In this document: piece by piece, positions 8,398 to 17,514 of the stretch
How positions within the stretch are numbered: position 1 is the first letter of the stretch
Layout of the letters: every line of letters begins with the position of its first letter
Assembly: GCA_016179685.1 (NCBI GenBank)
Contig: JACPCR010000090.1
Coordinates: 1-52,650 of the forward strand
From: Planctomycetota bacterium
GTDB taxonomy: Bacteria; Planctomycetota; PUPC01; JACPCR01
Reading direction: 5' to 3'
DNA: 52,650 nt
Made by a program: the position numbers and the translations under genes
Notes under the pieces: model-generated
The model's input: only the letters and a program-made list of their open reading frames with translations
Told to the model about the DNA's origin: nothing
Databases searched by the model: none

Positions 8398-8582
8398 TCT
8401 GGGCGATCTCCGGCGAATACCGACTCCCCCACACCTGTTCAGGTGTGAGGGTGGAGCACCGGACCCCGCAAAGCCCACAAGGTACGCCTTCCGCGGATGG
8501 CCATGTCTGGGCGATCTCCGGCGAATACCGACTCCCCCACACCTGTTCAGGTGTGAGGGTGGAGCACCGGACCCCGCAAAGC
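8398..8582. repeat. 108-bp tandem duplication carrying palindromes
   Basis: A segment of about 77 bases at 8398-8474 recurs nearly identically at 8506-8582. Preceding stretches (GGTACGCC..CCGTGGATGGCC) are also shared, so the unit is about 108 bp. Each copy contains the perfect palindrome CACACCTG-TT-CAGGTGTG (8430-8447 and 8538-8555). A related apex occurs at 37066-37095. Confidence 0.8.
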
Positions 8583-8739
8583 TCGCCAGGCAGGCCGAAT
8601 CCGCCGGCCCCAACCGACCTCAGCGAAGCCCCTGGAGTCCGCCCCTCGGCGAAGCCCCTGGAGTCCGCCCCTCGCGCGTGGGTCACCGGCCCATCTGCCC
8701 GGGACAGCTTGCGCATGGATCGCTGCGAGAGCGATATCC

Positions 8740-8772
8740 CGGATTGCTCATCCCGGCGAGATGAGCAATCCG
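8740..8772. repeat. Perfect 13-bp inverted repeat downstream of the methyltransferase fusion
   Basis: CGGATTGCTCATC and GATGAGCAATCCG pair perfectly around CCGGCGA. It lies 13 bases past the stop codon of the minus-strand gene ending at 8786, a terminator-like position but without a T run. Confidence 0.7.
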
Positions 8773-8785
8773 CGCGGGGTGTCCA

Positions 8786-10558
8786 TCAGGAATGTGTGCT
8801 CTGCCGCCGGGTCACCTCGAGCAGGTACATCACCATGACGTCGTGGTCTCCGAAGTTGAGATGGTAGGCATCGGAGATTTGCTCCACGCGGCGAATCTGG
8901 GCCAGGTTTTCCAGAAATACCGGGCTGAATGGAAAGAAGCTGAAGTCGATGACTCGGGCTTGCAGCGCGTGCGCATCGAGAATCTCCTCGGTGCGCATCT
9001 GGCCCAGGATGGATATCTGCATGACGAGCGCGTGTCCGTACTCCGTGAGGAGGCTGGGGAGCAGCGCCAGGAGGTGATCGATCTGATTGCGGCCCCAGTA
9101 GTCGATGGGACGGTGACTGCTCAACTGGCCCATGGGGTCCACCGGCATCTGGTACAGGCTCGCCACGACCAGGTCGTAGGGCGTATTCGGTACAAACGCG
9201 AAGAAGTCGATCGTCTTGCCCTGCACGCGGTCCGCCACGCCGTTGCGGAAGGCGTTGGTCATCGTGTTGGCCACGGCCTCGGGCTGGATGTCGATGGCCT
9301 CGACGGATGAAGCGCCATTGAGCGCCATCTGGATGGCGAGGACTCCGGTGCCGCATCCGACGTCCAGGCAGCGTTTACCGTTGCCCTCGCCGGTCCGGAA
9401 CAGGTGTTTCCAGACGAGAAAGCTGCCCTGAGTGGGGTGGAAGACCCCGGGATCGCAGACGATCTTGGGGAACGGCATCGGATAGAGCACGCGGGCTTTC
9501 TCATCGGTCCAGGGCTGGGGCACGGGGCTGCGGCGCGTGGTCTCCGGCGAGGAGGCGAGGCCCAGCAGGGCGTGTGCGTCGGCCCGGCGCTCGCGGCTGA
9601 TGCCGGGCCGGGTTTCTTCGAGGCTGCGGGCCGCCGAGGCGATGTGGTCCGGGCCGACGCCGCAGCATCCGCCGATGATCTGCGCGCCCTCGGCCCGCCA
9701 CTCGATGGCGAGCGAGGCGTACTCCTCCGGCCCCACCCGCTCGTCCGTCTTCCAGCCCGGATCGAGGTAACGCCCCAGGTTCGGATAGACGCCCAGCGGC
9801 AGGTCCGTGAAGTCGCGCAGCCAGGGCAGCATGCCGGGGACGTGGCTCACCGGAAGACAGTTGATCAGGAGTGCGCCGACGCCCATCTCCTCGAACTTCC
9901 GGGCCATCCGGCCGAAGTGGTCGCCCTCGGGCCCTCCCCAATGCTGGCCATAGACGCCGCAGACACCGTGCCGGCATCGGCGGAAGCTCAACCAGACGGG
10001 CAGGCCGGTTTTCAACATGATCTCCACCGCCGGCAGCGTGAGGTTCTCCCGGACCAGCGAGAGGGTCTCCATGAGAATGAGGTCCGGCGGGTCATCCCCG
10101 AAGACGCGGGCGAGCAGTTCCAGCGTCCCGTGCTTCTGCGGGCTGTCCACGTCCCCGTTGAGGCTGAAGGCGACCGCGCACCGGCCGGCCTGGCCAGCCT
10201 GCTCCGTGGCCTGGCGGGCGAGCCGGATGCCCAATCGTGCCGCGTCCATCCAGTGGCTCAGCCCGGTCCGGCCCGTGGGGGAGCGCATCTCCAGGCCAGG
10301 GGCGTTGAGGATGGACCACGTGTTGGTGGAGATGAGGTCGCAGCCGGCGGTGACGTAGCGCCGATGAATTTCCAGCACGGCGTACGGCGCATGGTACAGG
10401 GCGCCGAGGCCCCAGAGGCCATCCTTGTCGCTGACCCGCAGTTCCCGCGGGGCCACCCGCTCGATCTCCGTCGCCACTCCGCCATCGAGGACCACACAGC
10501 GGTCCGAGGCCAGAAGCTGCTCGATGCGCCGATAGGCCTCAGAAACTTGGGCAGCCAT
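8786..10558 (-). CDS. Homocysteine S-methyltransferase domain fused to a SAM-dependent methyltransferase
   Basis: From the ATG at 10558 (GAGGGGAG ribosome binding site nine bases upstream) the protein has 590 residues. Residues 1-330 form a homocysteine methyltransferase barrel: VVLDGGVATEIERV near residue 22, a first zinc-ligand Cys in LLINCLP (about 234) and the GGCC pair (298-299). Residues 370-590 are a class I SAM-dependent methyltransferase with motif I CLDVGCGTGVLAI at about 397-409 and an acidic strand end (EAIDIQ), most like PrmA/small-molecule methyltransferases. The first domain would make methionine from homocysteine and a methyl donor; the second uses SAM. The fusion could link methionine supply to methyl transfer, which is inference. 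No frameshift or stop separates the domains. Confidence 0.85.
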   Translation of the reverse strand: MAAQVSEAYRRIEQLLASDRCVVLDGGVATEIERVAPRELRVSDKDGLWGLGALYHAPYAVLEIHRRYVTAGCDLISTNTWSILNAPGLEMRSPTGRTGLSHWMDAARLGIRLARQATEQAGQAGRCAVAFSLNGDVDSPQKHGTLELLARVFGDDPPDLILMETLSLVRENLTLPAVEIMLKTGLPVWLSFRRCRHGVCGVYGQHWGGPEGDHFGRMARKFEEMGVGALLINCLPVSHVPGMLPWLRDFTDLPLGVYPNLGRYLDPGWKTDERVGPEEYASLAIEWRAEGAQIIGGCCGVGPDHIASAARSLEETRPGISRERRADAHALLGLASSPETTRRSPVPQPWTDEKARVLYPMPFPKIVCDPGVFHPTQGSFLVWKHLFRTGEGNGKRCLDVGCGTGVLAIQMALNGASSVEAIDIQPEAVANTMTNAFRNGVADRVQGKTIDFFAFVPNTPYDLVVASLYQMPVDPMGQLSSHRPIDYWGRNQIDHLLALLPSLLTEYGHALVMQISILGQMRTEEILDAHALQARVIDFSFFPFSPVFLENLAQIRRVEQISDAYHLNFGDHDVMVMYLLEVTRRQSTHS

Positions 10559-10769
10559 GCGTTGTGTCTCCCCTCGCGGGTGTCTGCCGGTCCCCTGCGG
10601 CGGAAGGGACCCGTACTCCACGGGAGGGCACGAGTCCGCATCGGATCAGGCGCGGCGGCACTTCCGCACCCGAGCCATCGTCGATGCCGTTCTTGGAGGC
10701 CGTGTCCCAGGGTCGACGGACATCCTATTCGCCGGCTTCGGAATTGTAAACGCCTACTGACTTACCCAG

Positions 10770-10800
10770 TTGACATGGGAGGCGTTCCGGCAACTATAAG
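10770..10800 (+). promoter_or_regulatory. Candidate promoter ending 4 bases before the luxE-like start
   Basis: TTGACA at 10770-10775 and TATAAG at 10795-10800 are close to sigma-70 consensus, with a slightly long 19-base spacer. The ATG of the next gene is at 10805, so a transcript from here would be leaderless or nearly so. Confidence 0.4.
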
Positions 10801-10804
10801 GGAC

Positions 10805-11968
10805 ATGAGCGAGGAACGACGACCTGACGGGAAGGGGCATGCCGATCCCTGGGCTGAGGAGCTGGACGGCGCGATAGAGCGTTATATCCGTGGAGAGGGA
10901 GGCGAGGGGTGCGAGGAGGCTTTCAATGCCCTCGCCCTGCGCCTGTTCGAATACCAGTTCGAGCGCAATCGAATCTTCCGGCAATTCTGCAGGCAGAGAG
11001 GCGGCACACCGGGGGACGTCCGGCGCTGGGAGGAGATTCCCGCGGCGCCCACCGAGGCCTTCAAGACCTTCGATTTCTGCTGCTTTCCACCGGAGAAAAC
11101 GGTCCGGACCTTCGTTTCGAGCGGGACGTCGGGAGCGAGCCGTAGCCGGCATCACCTGGATACCCTGACGCTCTACGAGGCCTCGCTCGTGCCGAATTTC
11201 GCCCGGCATCTGCTGCCCGGCGGTGAACGCCTGCCGCTGCTCGCGCTCACGCCCCCGGCGGCCCATCACCCCGAGTCGTCCCTGTTCCACATGATCGAGA
11301 CGCTCATGCGGGCGCTGGGAGCGCCTGGAAGCGGCAACTTTCTCTCGCCGGAGGGCCGCCTGGACTCCGCGGGGCTCGAAGCCGCTTTGAACGCGCACGA
11401 GGAGGCCGGCCAGCCCGTCTTGCTACTGGCCACCGCCTTCTCCCTCGTCCATTTTCTGGACGCCTGCGGCAGACGGGGCGTCCGTTTCCGGCTTCCCTCT
11501 GGGTCACGGCTGATGGAGACGGGCGGCACCAAGGGCCGGTCGCGGGAGATGCCGCGGCCCGCCCTTCTCGAGCAGGTGGAGGCCTGCCTGGGCGTGCCGC
11601 CCTCCTTTTGCGTCAACGAGTATGGTATGACCGAACTGGGGGTGCAGTTCTACGACCGGACGCTGCGGGACCTGCATGAGGGCCGGCCGCCCCGATCGTC
11701 GAAATCCGTCCCCCACTGGACGCGGGTGCGAATTCTCAATGCGGAAAGCCTCTCTCCGGCCGCCCCAGGCAGTCCGGGCGTGATCCAGGTCTGCGACCTG
11801 ACGAACCGCGGGTCGTGCCTGCAGGTTTTGACGGCGGACATCGGGCGATGGGAGGACGGCGGTTTTCAGGTACTGGGCCGTGCGGCAGGGGCCGAGGCCC
11901 GGGGCTGTTCCCTGACCCTGGAGGAGATGATCCGAGCGTCAGACGGGGATCGAAACCACAACCCATGA
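10805..11968 (+). CDS. LuxE/PaaK-like acyl-protein synthetase (AMP-forming ligase fold)
   Basis: The open frame runs far upstream, but the ATG at 10805 gives 387 residues, the usual length for this family. Visible motifs are the adenylation-type loop SSGTSG at 105-110, METGGTKGRSRE at about 237-248 and NEYGMTE at 271-277. These match the LuxE family, which activates carboxylic acids with ATP and transfers the acyl group to a protein thiol. There is no LuxC-type reductase nearby, so a bioluminescence role is unlikely; an acyl- or aryl-activating step in an unknown pathway fits better. It is followed after 16 bases by the MIP18-domain gene and is divergent from the methyltransferase fusion. Confidence 0.75.
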   Translation: MSEERRPDGKGHADPWAEELDGAIERYIRGEGGEGCEEAFNALALRLFEYQFERNRIFRQFCRQRGGTPGDVRRWEEIPAAPTEAFKTFDFCCFPPEKTVRTFVSSGTSGASRSRHHLDTLTLYEASLVPNFARHLLPGGERLPLLALTPPAAHHPESSLFHMIETLMRALGAPGSGNFLSPEGRLDSAGLEAALNAHEEAGQPVLLLATAFSLVHFLDACGRRGVRFRLPSGSRLMETGGTKGRSREMPRPALLEQVEACLGVPPSFCVNEYGMTELGVQFYDRTLRDLHEGRPPRSSKSVPHWTRVRILNAESLSPAAPGSPGVIQVCDLTNRGSCLQVLTADIGRWEDGGFQVLGRAAGAEARGCSLTLEEMIRASDGDRNHNP

Positions 11969-11984
11969 GACGAATGGATGACCC

Positions 11985-13763
11985 ATGACTGAGAACCGAT
12001 ACGATGAGCGGACGGATTCACTCGTCGAGAAGATTCAAGTGCTCCTGGCGGCGGCGGGCAGGAAGGACTATCGCCTGGCGATGTCGCTGGCGGAATCGGT
12101 AAAGGATGGCCTCGCCTTTGAGCACGCGAGAAGTGGTAGGGAGGTGCTATCCGGACTGGACGCAGATTTTTTTTATCCGTCACGGGACTTGCCGCCAGCC
12201 TGGTCCGAATGGGCCCGAGGCTGGCGCTTTTTCAAAGCGATTCGCCTGGAGGAAACCGCCGGACTGGAACGGACGCATGAGCCGGTGGACATCGGCGTCG
12301 GCTTCGAGGGCGGGCAGGTGGCGGATCCGTGCCGAGAGGTGCGCGTGGCCCGTGTGGATGCGCAGGCCCGGAGGCTGGCCGAGGTGCCTTGCCAGGTTTA
12401 TGGTGAAGCCCGGCTGGGCTCAAGACGGACGTGTCGGGTTGTATTCTTCGCGGAGGCGCCGGCCTGGGGCCACGCCGTGTATCTCCTCTTTTTCGGCAAC
12501 CCGGAGGCCGAACTTGCGGATTATCCAACGGACCTCTGCATCGAGGGTGAAGGCTATGGGCTGGACATCTCGAATCATTACTACACGGCGCAACTCTCGC
12601 GACAGATGGGACAGTTGGAGCGGCTGGTCTATCGGAAGGGCAGCGCGATGGAACTGTTCGCGGCGGGAGAGGGGCACGGCGAGCCGCCGAACATCGACTG
12701 GGCGCACGATTACGTGGCTTCGGAGAGGTTTCAGAAATTCCGGGTGACGCAGTGGGCCTCTTGTCCGAACTATGAGGTGGTCCGGGGACCGTTGATGGCC
12801 CGAGTCCGGCGCTGGGGATTCCCGCACAGTCCCGTACACCCGATCTTCACGCCCGCCCGGATGCATATCGACGTCACGTACACCTTCTATGCGGGCCTCC
12901 CCTACTTCCTGAAGGATGGAAGGATGGAGATGGTTCGGGACCTGGACATCGTTTACCTTCGCGATGATGAGTGGGTTTTCACCGGTTTTCCCTTCACGGA
13001 CACGCTCTGGATGGATTCAGGGGGAATCGTGCACGAGGGCGCGGTGCCGGAGGGGATGGAGAATGACCTTTGGGGAGTGGGGTTTTTCAATCGGTCGAGC
13101 CGAGACGCCTTCGTGGCCCTGTGGCTGGAGCACGCCGCGGAGCATTTTGACGGCGTGCTGCACAACGGTGCGCCGACGCTCGATTACATGGGAAGCGCCC
13201 AGCTTTGGAGCCGGGCACCAGCGAAAGACAATCCGCATTTCAACGCCGGAGCGGCCCTGAAACAACGCAACGCCTACCGCGTCGGCCCGTATCCTCGGCA
13301 GGGAGGCGCCGACGAGGTCCAGCACCTGGGGCAGAAGCTGCTCCATCCCCTGGCTGTTCGGCCCGAAGCGGTCCCCACGATGCAGGATGATCGGGCGGAC
13401 GGAAATCTCGGTCGGCCTGGAGAGAGGGCCCCCACCGTGCCTCCCAAGGAGGCACTCTGGGCCGCTTTGCGTGAAATCAAGGAAGACATGCTCTATACCG
13501 CGGACGCCAGCCTGGTGGACCTGGGGTATATCTACGATGTTCGCGTGGAGCGCGGGAACATTCAAATCCTCATGACCATGCCTCACCGGGGAAGGCCGCG
13601 GTATCGCTACTTCGCCCAGCCCATTCGCGAGAGACTCCTGAAGCTCCCGGGCGTTACCGATGTCCAGGTGCTGTTCCGCTGGCATCCGGCCTGGACCACG
13701 GCTCGCCTTACGGACACGGGCGTCAGGGCCCTGGGGCTGGATGAAGAGATCCTCTCGGAGTGA
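11985..13763 (+). CDS. Large protein with C-terminal MIP18/DUF59-like domain
   Basis: The 592-residue protein ends (about 480-590) with a domain resembling the MIP18/PaaD (DUF59) family: an ALREIKEDM helix, VDLGYIYDVRVERGNIQILMTM, then RERLLKLPGVTDVQVLF. The Cys normally present after the third strand is missing here (PHRGRPRYRYF). Residues 1-450 are rich in Trp, Tyr and Phe and predicted to be beta-rich; the stretch VTYTFYAGLPYFLKDGRMEM recalls large beta-sandwich glycan-active proteins, but I cannot assign a family. It starts 16 bases after the LuxE-like gene with a weak ribosome binding site, so the two form an operon. Function is unknown. Confidence 0.65.
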   Translation: MTENRYDERTDSLVEKIQVLLAAAGRKDYRLAMSLAESVKDGLAFEHARSGREVLSGLDADFFYPSRDLPPAWSEWARGWRFFKAIRLEETAGLERTHEPVDIGVGFEGGQVADPCREVRVARVDAQARRLAEVPCQVYGEARLGSRRTCRVVFFAEAPAWGHAVYLLFFGNPEAELADYPTDLCIEGEGYGLDISNHYYTAQLSRQMGQLERLVYRKGSAMELFAAGEGHGEPPNIDWAHDYVASERFQKFRVTQWASCPNYEVVRGPLMARVRRWGFPHSPVHPIFTPARMHIDVTYTFYAGLPYFLKDGRMEMVRDLDIVYLRDDEWVFTGFPFTDTLWMDSGGIVHEGAVPEGMENDLWGVGFFNRSSRDAFVALWLEHAAEHFDGVLHNGAPTLDYMGSAQLWSRAPAKDNPHFNAGAALKQRNAYRVGPYPRQGGADEVQHLGQKLLHPLAVRPEAVPTMQDDRADGNLGRPGERAPTVPPKEALWAALREIKEDMLYTADASLVDLGYIYDVRVERGNIQILMTMPHRGRPRYRYFAQPIRERLLKLPGVTDVQVLFRWHPAWTTARLTDTGVRALGLDEEILSE

Positions 13764-14019
13764 GGAGCCTCGCCGAACCGGGTTGCTGGCCTATTTTCTG
13801 CAGATTGCTGCACAGGCGGATATCGAGCGTGCCGGTAGCTTCTCAATATGTTCGGGGAGGACGACAAGGTCATATCCATGAGTGATGAACGTAGCCGAAG
13901 CCCTCACGGGCTTCGCTATGAAATTCAGGCCCGACACCCGACGCACGGAGGCGAAGCCCTCCCAAAGGGATCTTCGATTCCGGGCTTCGCCGAAGCTCAC
14001 CCAGCAGTTACGCGTTCCG
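13764..14019. repeat. Convergent gap with mosaic repeats
   Basis: No gene. 13837-13882 is a repeat (AGCTTCTCAATATGTTCGGG... to CCATGAG) also present inverted at 43513-43558 and degraded at 39107-39134. It is followed by hairpin-forming GAAGCCC/GGGCTTC segments, of which 13952-13995 matches 39189-39228. Confidence 0.7.
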
Positions 14020-14892
14020 CTATGCTTTGAGGATTTCCGGCTGCCGGATGCCGTCGGCGACGTCGAGGACCTGTCTCATGGCCCGGGCGTCATGGACCCT
14101 CAGGATGTGGGCGCCGAGCCAGGCGGCGATGGCCACGGCGGCAGCCGTGCCGAAGACGCGTTCCCGGGGCGGCAGCCCGAGCGTATGGCCGATGAACGAC
14201 TTGCGCGACGGCCCCACCAGGATGGGCCGGTCGAGCCGGCGGAGCTCGGGCAGCCGCTGGAGAATCTCCAGGTTCTGCCGGTGTCCTTTGGCGAAGCCGA
14301 TCCCGGGGTCCACGATGAGATAATCGCGGGGCAGGCCCGCGGCCTCCGCGATCTCGATGCTGCGTTCGAGGTAAGCGCAGACCTCTCCGATCAGGTCGTG
14401 GTATCGGGTATCCTGATTCATGGTCTTCGGCGTGCCGCGGATATGCATGAGGACGGCGGGAACGCGATGCGCGGCCGCGACCCGAGCCATGTCCGCATCG
14501 CCCTGGAAGCCAGTGATATCGTTGAGAAGATTGGCCCCGAGCCGAAGCGCCTCATCGGCCACGCGGGCCTTGGACGTGTCCACCGAGATCGGGCAGGAGG
14601 TCTCCGCTCGAAGGCCCTGGAGGACGGGACGCAGCCGGCGAAGCTCCTCCTCCGCCTCCACGGGGTCGGAACCGGGCCGGGTGGATTCGGCCCCGACGTC
14701 GAGAAGGTCCGCTCCGTCCCGGAGCATTTCGAGTCCGTGCCGGACCGCGGACTCGGGCTTCAGGAACTGGCCCCCGTCCGAGAAGGAATCGGGCGTGACG
14801 TTGAGGATGCCCATGATGCAGGTCCGCGGGCCCAGTCGAAGGCCGCCCGTGGAACACGGCAACACGTACTCGGTTCGTGGGAAAGGGTTCAC
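14020..14892 (-). CDS. folP: Dihydropteroate synthase
   Basis: The protein joins para-aminobenzoate to the pterin diphosphate in folate synthesis. Family hallmarks are all present: [60 protein letters not shown] and RVHD near the C-terminus. I place the start at the GTG at 14892, which overlaps the ftsH stop (GTGA) and gives 290 residues, the normal family length; the frame itself is open further upstream inside ftsH. It is the last gene of the bamD-lptE-ftsH-folP operon. An ftsH-folP neighbourhood is known from many bacteria. Confidence 0.95.
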   Translation of the reverse strand: MNPFPRTEYVLPCSTGGLRLGPRTCIMGILNVTPDSFSDGGQFLKPESAVRHGLEMLRDGADLLDVGAESTRPGSDPVEAEEELRRLRPVLQGLRAETSCPISVDTSKARVADEALRLGANLLNDITGFQGDADMARVAAAHRVPAVLMHIRGTPKTMNQDTRYHDLIGEVCAYLERSIEIAEAAGLPRDYLIVDPGIGFAKGHRQNLEILQRLPELRRLDRPILVGPSRKSFIGHTLGLPPRERVFGTAAAVAIAAWLGAHILRVHDARAMRQVLDVADGIRQPEILKA

Positions 14893-16997
14893 GAGGTCGG
14901 CCCGCCGCCGGACGCGGCGGGTTGGACGTCCGGCTCGCCGGCCTGCCGGATGGGCTTTCCAGCCAGGAGGGCCTCGATCTCCTCCGCGTCCAGCGTCTCG
15001 TACTTGAGGAGGGCCTGGGCGATCAGGATGATTTCCTGGCGATGGTCCGCAAGGACCCGTTTGGCCTGCTGATAGCACTGCTCGACGATGAGCTTGATCT
15101 CCTGGTCGATGACGACGGCGGTCTCCTCGCTGAGCGTCTTCACGCGGGTGAAGTCGCGGCCGAGGAAGATATTCTCATCCTCATCGCTGTAGAAGACGGG
15201 TCCGAGGCGCTCGCTCATGCCCCATTTGCAGATCATCATCCGGGCCAGGTCCGTGGCGCGCTTGAAATCGTTCTGCGCGCCCGAGGTGATGTCCTCGAGA
15301 AAGGTCTCCTCCGCGGCGCGCCCGGCGAGCAGCACGGTGATGTCGGCCAGGATGCGCTTGCGGGACATGATGTGGTAATCATATTCAGGGATGAAGTGGG
15401 TAGCGCCGAGGGCCATGCCGCGGGGGATGATGGTGACCTTGTGAAGCGGGTCGGAGCCGGGCGTCAGCCTCGAGACCATGGCGTGGCCCGTCTCGTGGTA
15501 GGCGCTGATGACCTTCTCCTCATCGTGGAGGACGTGGCTCTTCTTCTCACGGCCCCACTGCACCTTGTCCCGGGCCATCTCGAGGTCCTTCTGACCGATG
15601 GTGTCCTGCCCGTTCATCCCGGCCAGAAGCGCGGCCTCGTTCATCAGGTTCTCGAGGTCCGCCCCGGAAAAGAAGGGCGTGGCCTTCGCCAGGCGCGCCA
15701 GGTCCACGTCCGTCCCCAGCTTCTTGTCCCTCGCGTGCACCTGCAGGATCGCCTCGCGGCCCTTGACGTCCGGCAGATCGACGACCACGTGGCGGTCGAA
15801 TCGGCCCGGCCGCAGCAGCGCCGGGTCCAGCAGCTCCGGGCGGTTCGTCGCGGCCAGAAGGATGACGCCGGAATCGGAATCGAAGCCGTCCATTTCGACC
15901 AGGATGGCGTTGAGGGTCTGCTCGCGCTCGTCGTGTCCGCCGCCGAGGCCGGTGCCGCGGCGGCGTCCCACCGCGTCCACTTCGTCCAGGAAGATGATGC
16001 AGGGAGAATGCTGCTTGGCCTGGCGGAAAAGGTCCCGTACCCGGGAAGCGCCCACGCCGACGAACATTTCGACAAAATCCGATCCGCTGATGCTGAAGAA
16101 GGGGACATCGGCCTCACCCGCGATGGCCTTGGCCAGCAGGGTCTTGCCGGTGCCCGGCGATCCGACGAGGAGGATGCCACGGGGGATGCGGCCTCCGAGC
16201 CGCTGGAACTTTTCCGGGTTTCTAAGGAACTCGATGATTTCACGGACTTCTTCCTTGGCCTCTTCGATGCCGGCCACGTCATCGAACGTCACGCGGTTGT
16301 TGGCGCCGCTGAGCATGCGGGCGCGGCTCTTGCCGAAGGAGAGCACGCTGCTTCCGCCGGTGACGCGCATCTGCCGGAGAAAAAGAATCCAGATGAAGAC
16401 CAGGAACAAAATCCAGGGCGCAATGCCGATCAGGAACTGCTTGAAGGGGAACGGCGGCGGACGGTACTCGAACTGCGCCGAGGGCAGCTTCAGCCGGATT
16501 CTCTCGAGCACCTCCCAGGATAGGTAATTCTCTGGGAGAGGAAACTGGACCTCCAGGGTGACTTTCTCCTCGCCATCCTCCCGCGTCAGGATGCGGGAAA
16601 GCACCACCGGCTCGCCGTTCAAGGGATGGAACAGGACGGGCTCGGGTGACGCCGTCCCGGCCTTCGGGTCGCCCTCATCGAAAATGAAGCCCTCGAGTTT
16701 CTTGCCGTCTTCCGTGGTGACGACCTCGGTCTTCACCTCCGCCTCGGCTTCCGTGCCCGTAAGAACGAAGTGAAGCACGCGGTTGCGTTCCATCAGCGAC
16801 CAGAACTCGTTGAGCTGGAGGCTTTTCTTCTTCTTGCCATGACTCCACGTCCGGTCGGTCAGCAGGTGCACCATCATCAGGATGCACAGGAACGCCACGA
16901 GCCACATGAGGAGCATGCGGCCGGGCCGCATGCCCGGAAGTTCCTCCGCCGGGCCCCGTTTCTTCAGCTTGTTCTTTTCTTTGGGCAACATGCGCAA
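14889..16997 (-). CDS. ftsH: ATP-dependent zinc metalloprotease FtsH
   Basis: This membrane-bound AAA+ protease removes damaged or short-lived membrane and cytosolic proteins. The 702-residue protein has two membrane segments (about 28-46 and 189-207) flanking a periplasmic domain, Walker A GSPGTGKT (279-286), Walker B IIFLDEVD (334-341), the second region of homology ending RPGRFDR, and the zinc site HETGH at 501-505 with a distal acidic ligand in [13 protein letters not shown]. The motif is commonly HEAGH; Thr at the fourth position keeps HExxH. The periplasmic domain has a long charged insertion compared with E. coli FtsH. It starts 26 bases after lptE and overlaps folP. Confidence 0.96.
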   Translation of the reverse strand: MRMLPKEKNKLKKRGPAEELPGMRPGRMLLMWLVAFLCILMMVHLLTDRTWSHGKKKKSLQLNEFWSLMERNRVLHFVLTGTEAEAEVKTEVVTTEDGKKLEGFIFDEGDPKAGTASPEPVLFHPLNGEPVVLSRILTREDGEEKVTLEVQFPLPENYLSWEVLERIRLKLPSAQFEYRPPPFPFKQFLIGIAPWILFLVFIWILFLRQMRVTGGSSVLSFGKSRARMLSGANNRVTFDDVAGIEEAKEEVREIIEFLRNPEKFQRLGGRIPRGILLVGSPGTGKTLLAKAIAGEADVPFFSISGSDFVEMFVGVGASRVRDLFRQAKQHSPCIIFLDEVDAVGRRRGTGLGGGHDEREQTLNAILVEMDGFDSDSGVILLAATNRPELLDPALLRPGRFDRHVVVDLPDVKGREAILQVHARDKKLGTDVDLARLAKATPFFSGADLENLMNEAALLAGMNGQDTIGQKDLEMARDKVQWGREKKSHVLHDEEKVISAYHETGHAMVSRLTPGSDPLHKVTIIPRGMALGATHFIPEYDYHIMSRKRILADITVLLAGRAAEETFLEDITSGAQNDFKRATDLARMMICKWGMSERLGPVFYSDEDENIFLGRDFTRVKTLSEETAVVIDQEIKLIVEQCYQQAKRVLADHRQEIILIAQALLKYETLDAEEIEALLAGKPIRQAGEPDVQPAASGGGPTS

Positions 16998-17022
16998 CGA
17001 CTGTCCATCTCGTGTGCCGGCC

Positions 17023-17514
17023 TTACCACCGGTTGATCACCTGGCTCACAATCTCTCTGGCCATTTCCCGGACCGCTTCGTCCCGGGCCTTCTCGATCGC
17101 TTCTCCCTTGCTCACCAGAAATTCCGCCTGACGGGTCAAGTCCTTGACCGATGCCAACACCTGGTTCGTCCGGGCGTCCCGGAGCTCCGCGTCCACCTTG
17201 AGTCGCACCTGGAATTCAATGACCCGGTCCGTCACGTCCTCCCTCAGGCGGTACAAGATGAAATCGGTCACGTCTCCTTCCAGAACGAGTCTCGCGTTAT
17301 TTTGATCGGCCACCCGGAGGTGGGTCTTCGCCAGAATCTCCTTTCGAAGGGCCTGAGTGAGCTCCAGATCGATATCGCGATAAAAGGTCTGGTTGCGAAA
17401 AATGGGAACGGCAACCGTCGAGAGGTCCTCGGGCAACCGGGCCCTGGCCGTATAACCGCATCCTGGCAGGAGGATAGCCCAGACGAACACCGCGAGCAGT
17501 CCCCGGATACTCAC
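17023..17514 (-). CDS. lptE: LPS-assembly lipoprotein LptE-like
   Basis: The 163-residue protein has a lipoprotein signal with lipobox LLPGC (Cys at 19) and a short [11 protein letters not shown] strand followed by [10 protein letters not shown], as in the LptE family. LptE plugs the LptD barrel and helps deliver lipopolysaccharide to the outer leaflet, so the organism should have an outer membrane with LPS-like lipid. The ATG overlaps the bamD stop by four bases (ATGA), which implies translational coupling. lptD is not in the window. Confidence 0.85.
   Translation of the reverse strand: MSIRGLLAVFVWAILLPGCGYTARARLPEDLSTVAVPIFRNQTFYRDIDLELTQALRKEILAKTHLRVADQNNARLVLEGDVTDFILYRLREDVTDRVIEFQVRLKVDAELRDARTNQVLASVKDLTRQAEFLVSKGEAIEKARDEAVREMAREIVSQVINRW

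Larger units (their letters stand above)
8114..8785. other. Gene-free gap filled with repeats
   Basis: No convincing gene lies here. The stretch contains degenerate tandem repeats with a 108-bp period, GC-rich duplicated motifs (GCCCCTGGAGTCCGCCCCTC appears twice, 8634-8673), and the inverted repeat at 8740-8772. Short frames on both strands simply translate the repeats. Confidence 0.6.

Noticed and set aside
10559..10804. SAM or cobalamin riboswitch upstream of the methyltransferase fusion
   Set aside because: I could not find the conserved core motifs of those riboswitches in either orientation.
10805..11968. Bioluminescence gene
   Set aside because: LuxE similarity alone is not enough; no luciferase or LuxC genes are present.
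14877..16523. 548-codon plus-strand open frame
   Set aside because: It is the complement of ftsH, whose motifs are all in the minus frame.
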